Assembly (NCBI GenBank): GCA_026996635.1
Contig: JALWKH010000135.1
Coordinates: 1-5,811 of the forward strand
Source of the DNA: Bacteroidales bacterium
GTDB lineage: Bacteria > Bacteroidota > Bacteroidia > Bacteroidales > JALTDM01
Length of the DNA stretch: 5,811 nt
Reading direction: 5' to 3'
Both the position numbers and the translations under genes were made by a program. This document shows positions 4,731 through 5,811 of the stretch, piece by piece; the stretch's first letter is position 1, and every line of letters starts with the position of its first letter. The notes below the pieces were generated by a model, which searched no databases, was not told the DNA's origin, and saw only the letters and a list, made by a program, of their open reading frames with translations.

Positions 4731-5811
4731 CTAGTATAACAATTTTGATATTTCTTCCGCTTTTTCTGTCTGATCAGTCATTTGATAAGCCTTCATAAGC
4801 ATATTAAGCAACCTTTGATTCTTTGGCTGTAGTTTTCTTGCTTGTTCCAAATACTCTATTGATTTTTTGAAAGCTGCTTGAAATGCTTCCCGGTCTTCAT
4901 AATTATTCTTGTAAAGTTTAACCCCTTGATTGAAATAAGTAACACCGATGTTGTACAAAATCCTATACTTATTATTATCAGAATGTACCGCTGCCAAAGC
5001 TTTTTTATAGTATTCTGCAGCTTTGTCTGTATATTCATTAGCGGAATTTACATATCCGTTATCGTACATAGTTCGGGCTATTCCCCTGTAGCTTTGAGCA
5101 ATTACACTAAGCAACTTCGGGTCGGAAATATTATCTCCAAGTTTTTTCATAAATTTAATAAGATCGTCTGTTTTTTTATACTTATTCAACAAGGCAATGG
5201 TATTTATCAAAATATCTTTATTTTCCGGCCAAATTTCGTTAGCTCGAATCATTATGTCAATTGCACCTTTTACATCTCCTTTTTTTTCTAATAATTCCGA
5301 ATAGTAATTATATGCCAATGGACTTGAATTTTGCTTTTCCACCCCCGTAGGATTGGACGGATTAACTATTTTCTTGAAAAATTGTTCGGCTTTATCATAC
5401 TTACCTAAACGATACAAAGCATAAGCATAATAATAATATGCTTTGTTAGGTTTTATCTTATATTTTGATACAATAAAATCTTTGTCAGTGCCCAAACTTT
5501 CAAATGCATCGAAAAACAAATCGAAATAATATGCCGCATTTTCAAAGTATTTTTTTGCCTCTTCTTCATTCTTTGTTTGCACCGCCTGATTATATGCAAC
5601 AATAGCTTTGTTGTACAATAGTGGAGTCAAATCAAAAAATACATTCAAAATCTCACTGTAAAAAACTTTATCTTTATCCAGTTCCTTTGCTTTTTTTATT
5701 GCCGTCAATGCAGTCTTTGCCGGCTCTGAAACTTGAGAAGAAAAAACTTGAGACTTGGAAATCTCCGTATAAACATAACCTTTAAGATACCAACTGGATG
5801 CCTTTGAAGAA
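4731..5811 (-). CDS. TPR-repeat protein, N-terminus outside the window (partial)
   Basis: The frame is open from the right edge of the window to a TAG stop, giving 359 residues without a start. A TTG at 5708 is an in-frame leucine, not a start: the 34 residues before it (beginning SSKASSWYLKGY, numbered from Ser1) continue the same helical pattern. Tetratricopeptide-like helix pairs are seen near 124-151 (AYALYRLGKYDKAEQFFKK), 166-200 (YYSELLEKKGDVKGAID), 282-334 (YNIGVTYFNQGV with SIEYLEQARKLQPKNQ) and 333-358. The protein is rich in Lys, Tyr and Asn. Such proteins act as protein-interaction scaffolds. Close relatives in Bacteroidota are often secreted or periplasmic, but the signal region is not visible, so location and partner are unknown. 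No clear terminator follows; the next gene is tRNA-Lys with its own promoter. Confidence 0.85.
   Translation of the reverse strand, partial: SSKASSWYLKGYVYTEISKSQVFSSQVSEPAKTALTAIKKAKELDKDKVFYSEILNVFFDLTPLLYNKAIVAYNQAVQTKNEEEAKKYFENAAYYFDLFFDAFESLGTDKDFIVSKYKIKPNKAYYYYAYALYRLGKYDKAEQFFKKIVNPSNPTGVEKQNSSPLAYNYYSELLEKKGDVKGAIDIMIRANEIWPENKDILINTIALLNKYKKTDDLIKFMKKLGDNISDPKLLSVIAQSYRGIARTMYDNGYVNSANEYTDKAAEYYKKALAAVHSDNNKYRILYNIGVTYFNQGVKLYKNNYEDREAFQAAFKKSIEYLEQARKLQPKNQRLLNMLMKAYQMTDQTEKAEEISKLLY

Noticed and set aside
4878..5291. 137-codon open frame on the + strand opposite the TPR gene.
   Set aside because: Its Phe/Ile-rich product is what the complement of a Lys/Asn-rich gene gives; no start signal or family match.
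5706..5708. TTG as start of the TPR protein.
   Set aside because: The frame stays open to the window edge and the upstream residues (WYLKGYVY and on) look like real protein, so this is an internal leucine.
1..5811. Search for CRISPR repeats, insertion sequences, integrase sites at the tRNAs, toxin-antitoxin pairs or defence genes.
   Set aside because: No direct repeats, transposase or integrase motifs, or duplicated tRNA 3' ends were seen; every large frame is explained by an ordinary family.

Overview
The window looks like chromosomal housekeeping DNA from a member of the Bacteroidota. The DNA is AT-rich and start codons mostly lack Shine-Dalgarno sequences. Three promoter candidates fit the Bacteroidota TTG / TAnnTTTG pattern, the clearest being in front of tRNA-Lys. 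The tRNA genes do not encode CCA, and there is a lipoprotein of the GIN (DUF2807) type common in this phylum. The order is uncertain. No mobile element, CRISPR array, toxin or defence locus was seen.

Layout. At the left edge the 3' end of a Fur/PerR-family regulator runs on the + strand (1-216). Everything else is on the - strand. In transcription order from the right edge, these are: a TPR-repeat protein whose start lies outside the window (4731-5811); a strong promoter, tRNA-Lys(TTT) and its intrinsic terminator; tRNA-Cys(GCA); then a tightly packed cluster. The cluster holds a GIN-domain lipoprotein (3511-4272), an Opp/Dpp-type ABC permease (2453-3529), triosephosphate isomerase tpiA (1689-2447), a small DUF1858 protein with a CxxC motif (1394-1675), and an exported thioredoxin (943-1347) followed by a clear intrinsic terminator. 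A glyoxalase II-like metallo-hydrolase (213-872) starts 18 nt after that terminator hairpin. It ends in a 4-nt tail-to-tail overlap with the Fur/PerR gene.

How the genes fit together. The lipoprotein and permease genes overlap by 19 nt. The permease-tpiA gap is 5 nt, the tpiA-DUF1858 gap 13 nt, and the DUF1858-thioredoxin gap 46 nt. One transcript from a promoter near 4293-4300 down to the terminator near 880-908 is the simplest reading, perhaps with a second promoter before the thioredoxin gene. The content is mixed: envelope lipoprotein, transport, glycolysis and thiol redox. The permease has no ATPase, second permease or binding protein beside it here. The metallo-hydrolase, thioredoxin, DUF1858 protein and PerR-like regulator share a loose redox and detoxification theme, but this is inference from position.

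Start codons. Several frames extend 5' to TTG or GTG codons. I preferred downstream ATGs for the hydrolase, thioredoxin, tpiA and lipoprotein, and I read the TPR frame as open through the right edge of the window. I found no convincing undescribed system. The most interesting points are regulatory: genes placed directly behind strong terminators, and the overlapping lipoprotein-permease-tpiA arrangement.
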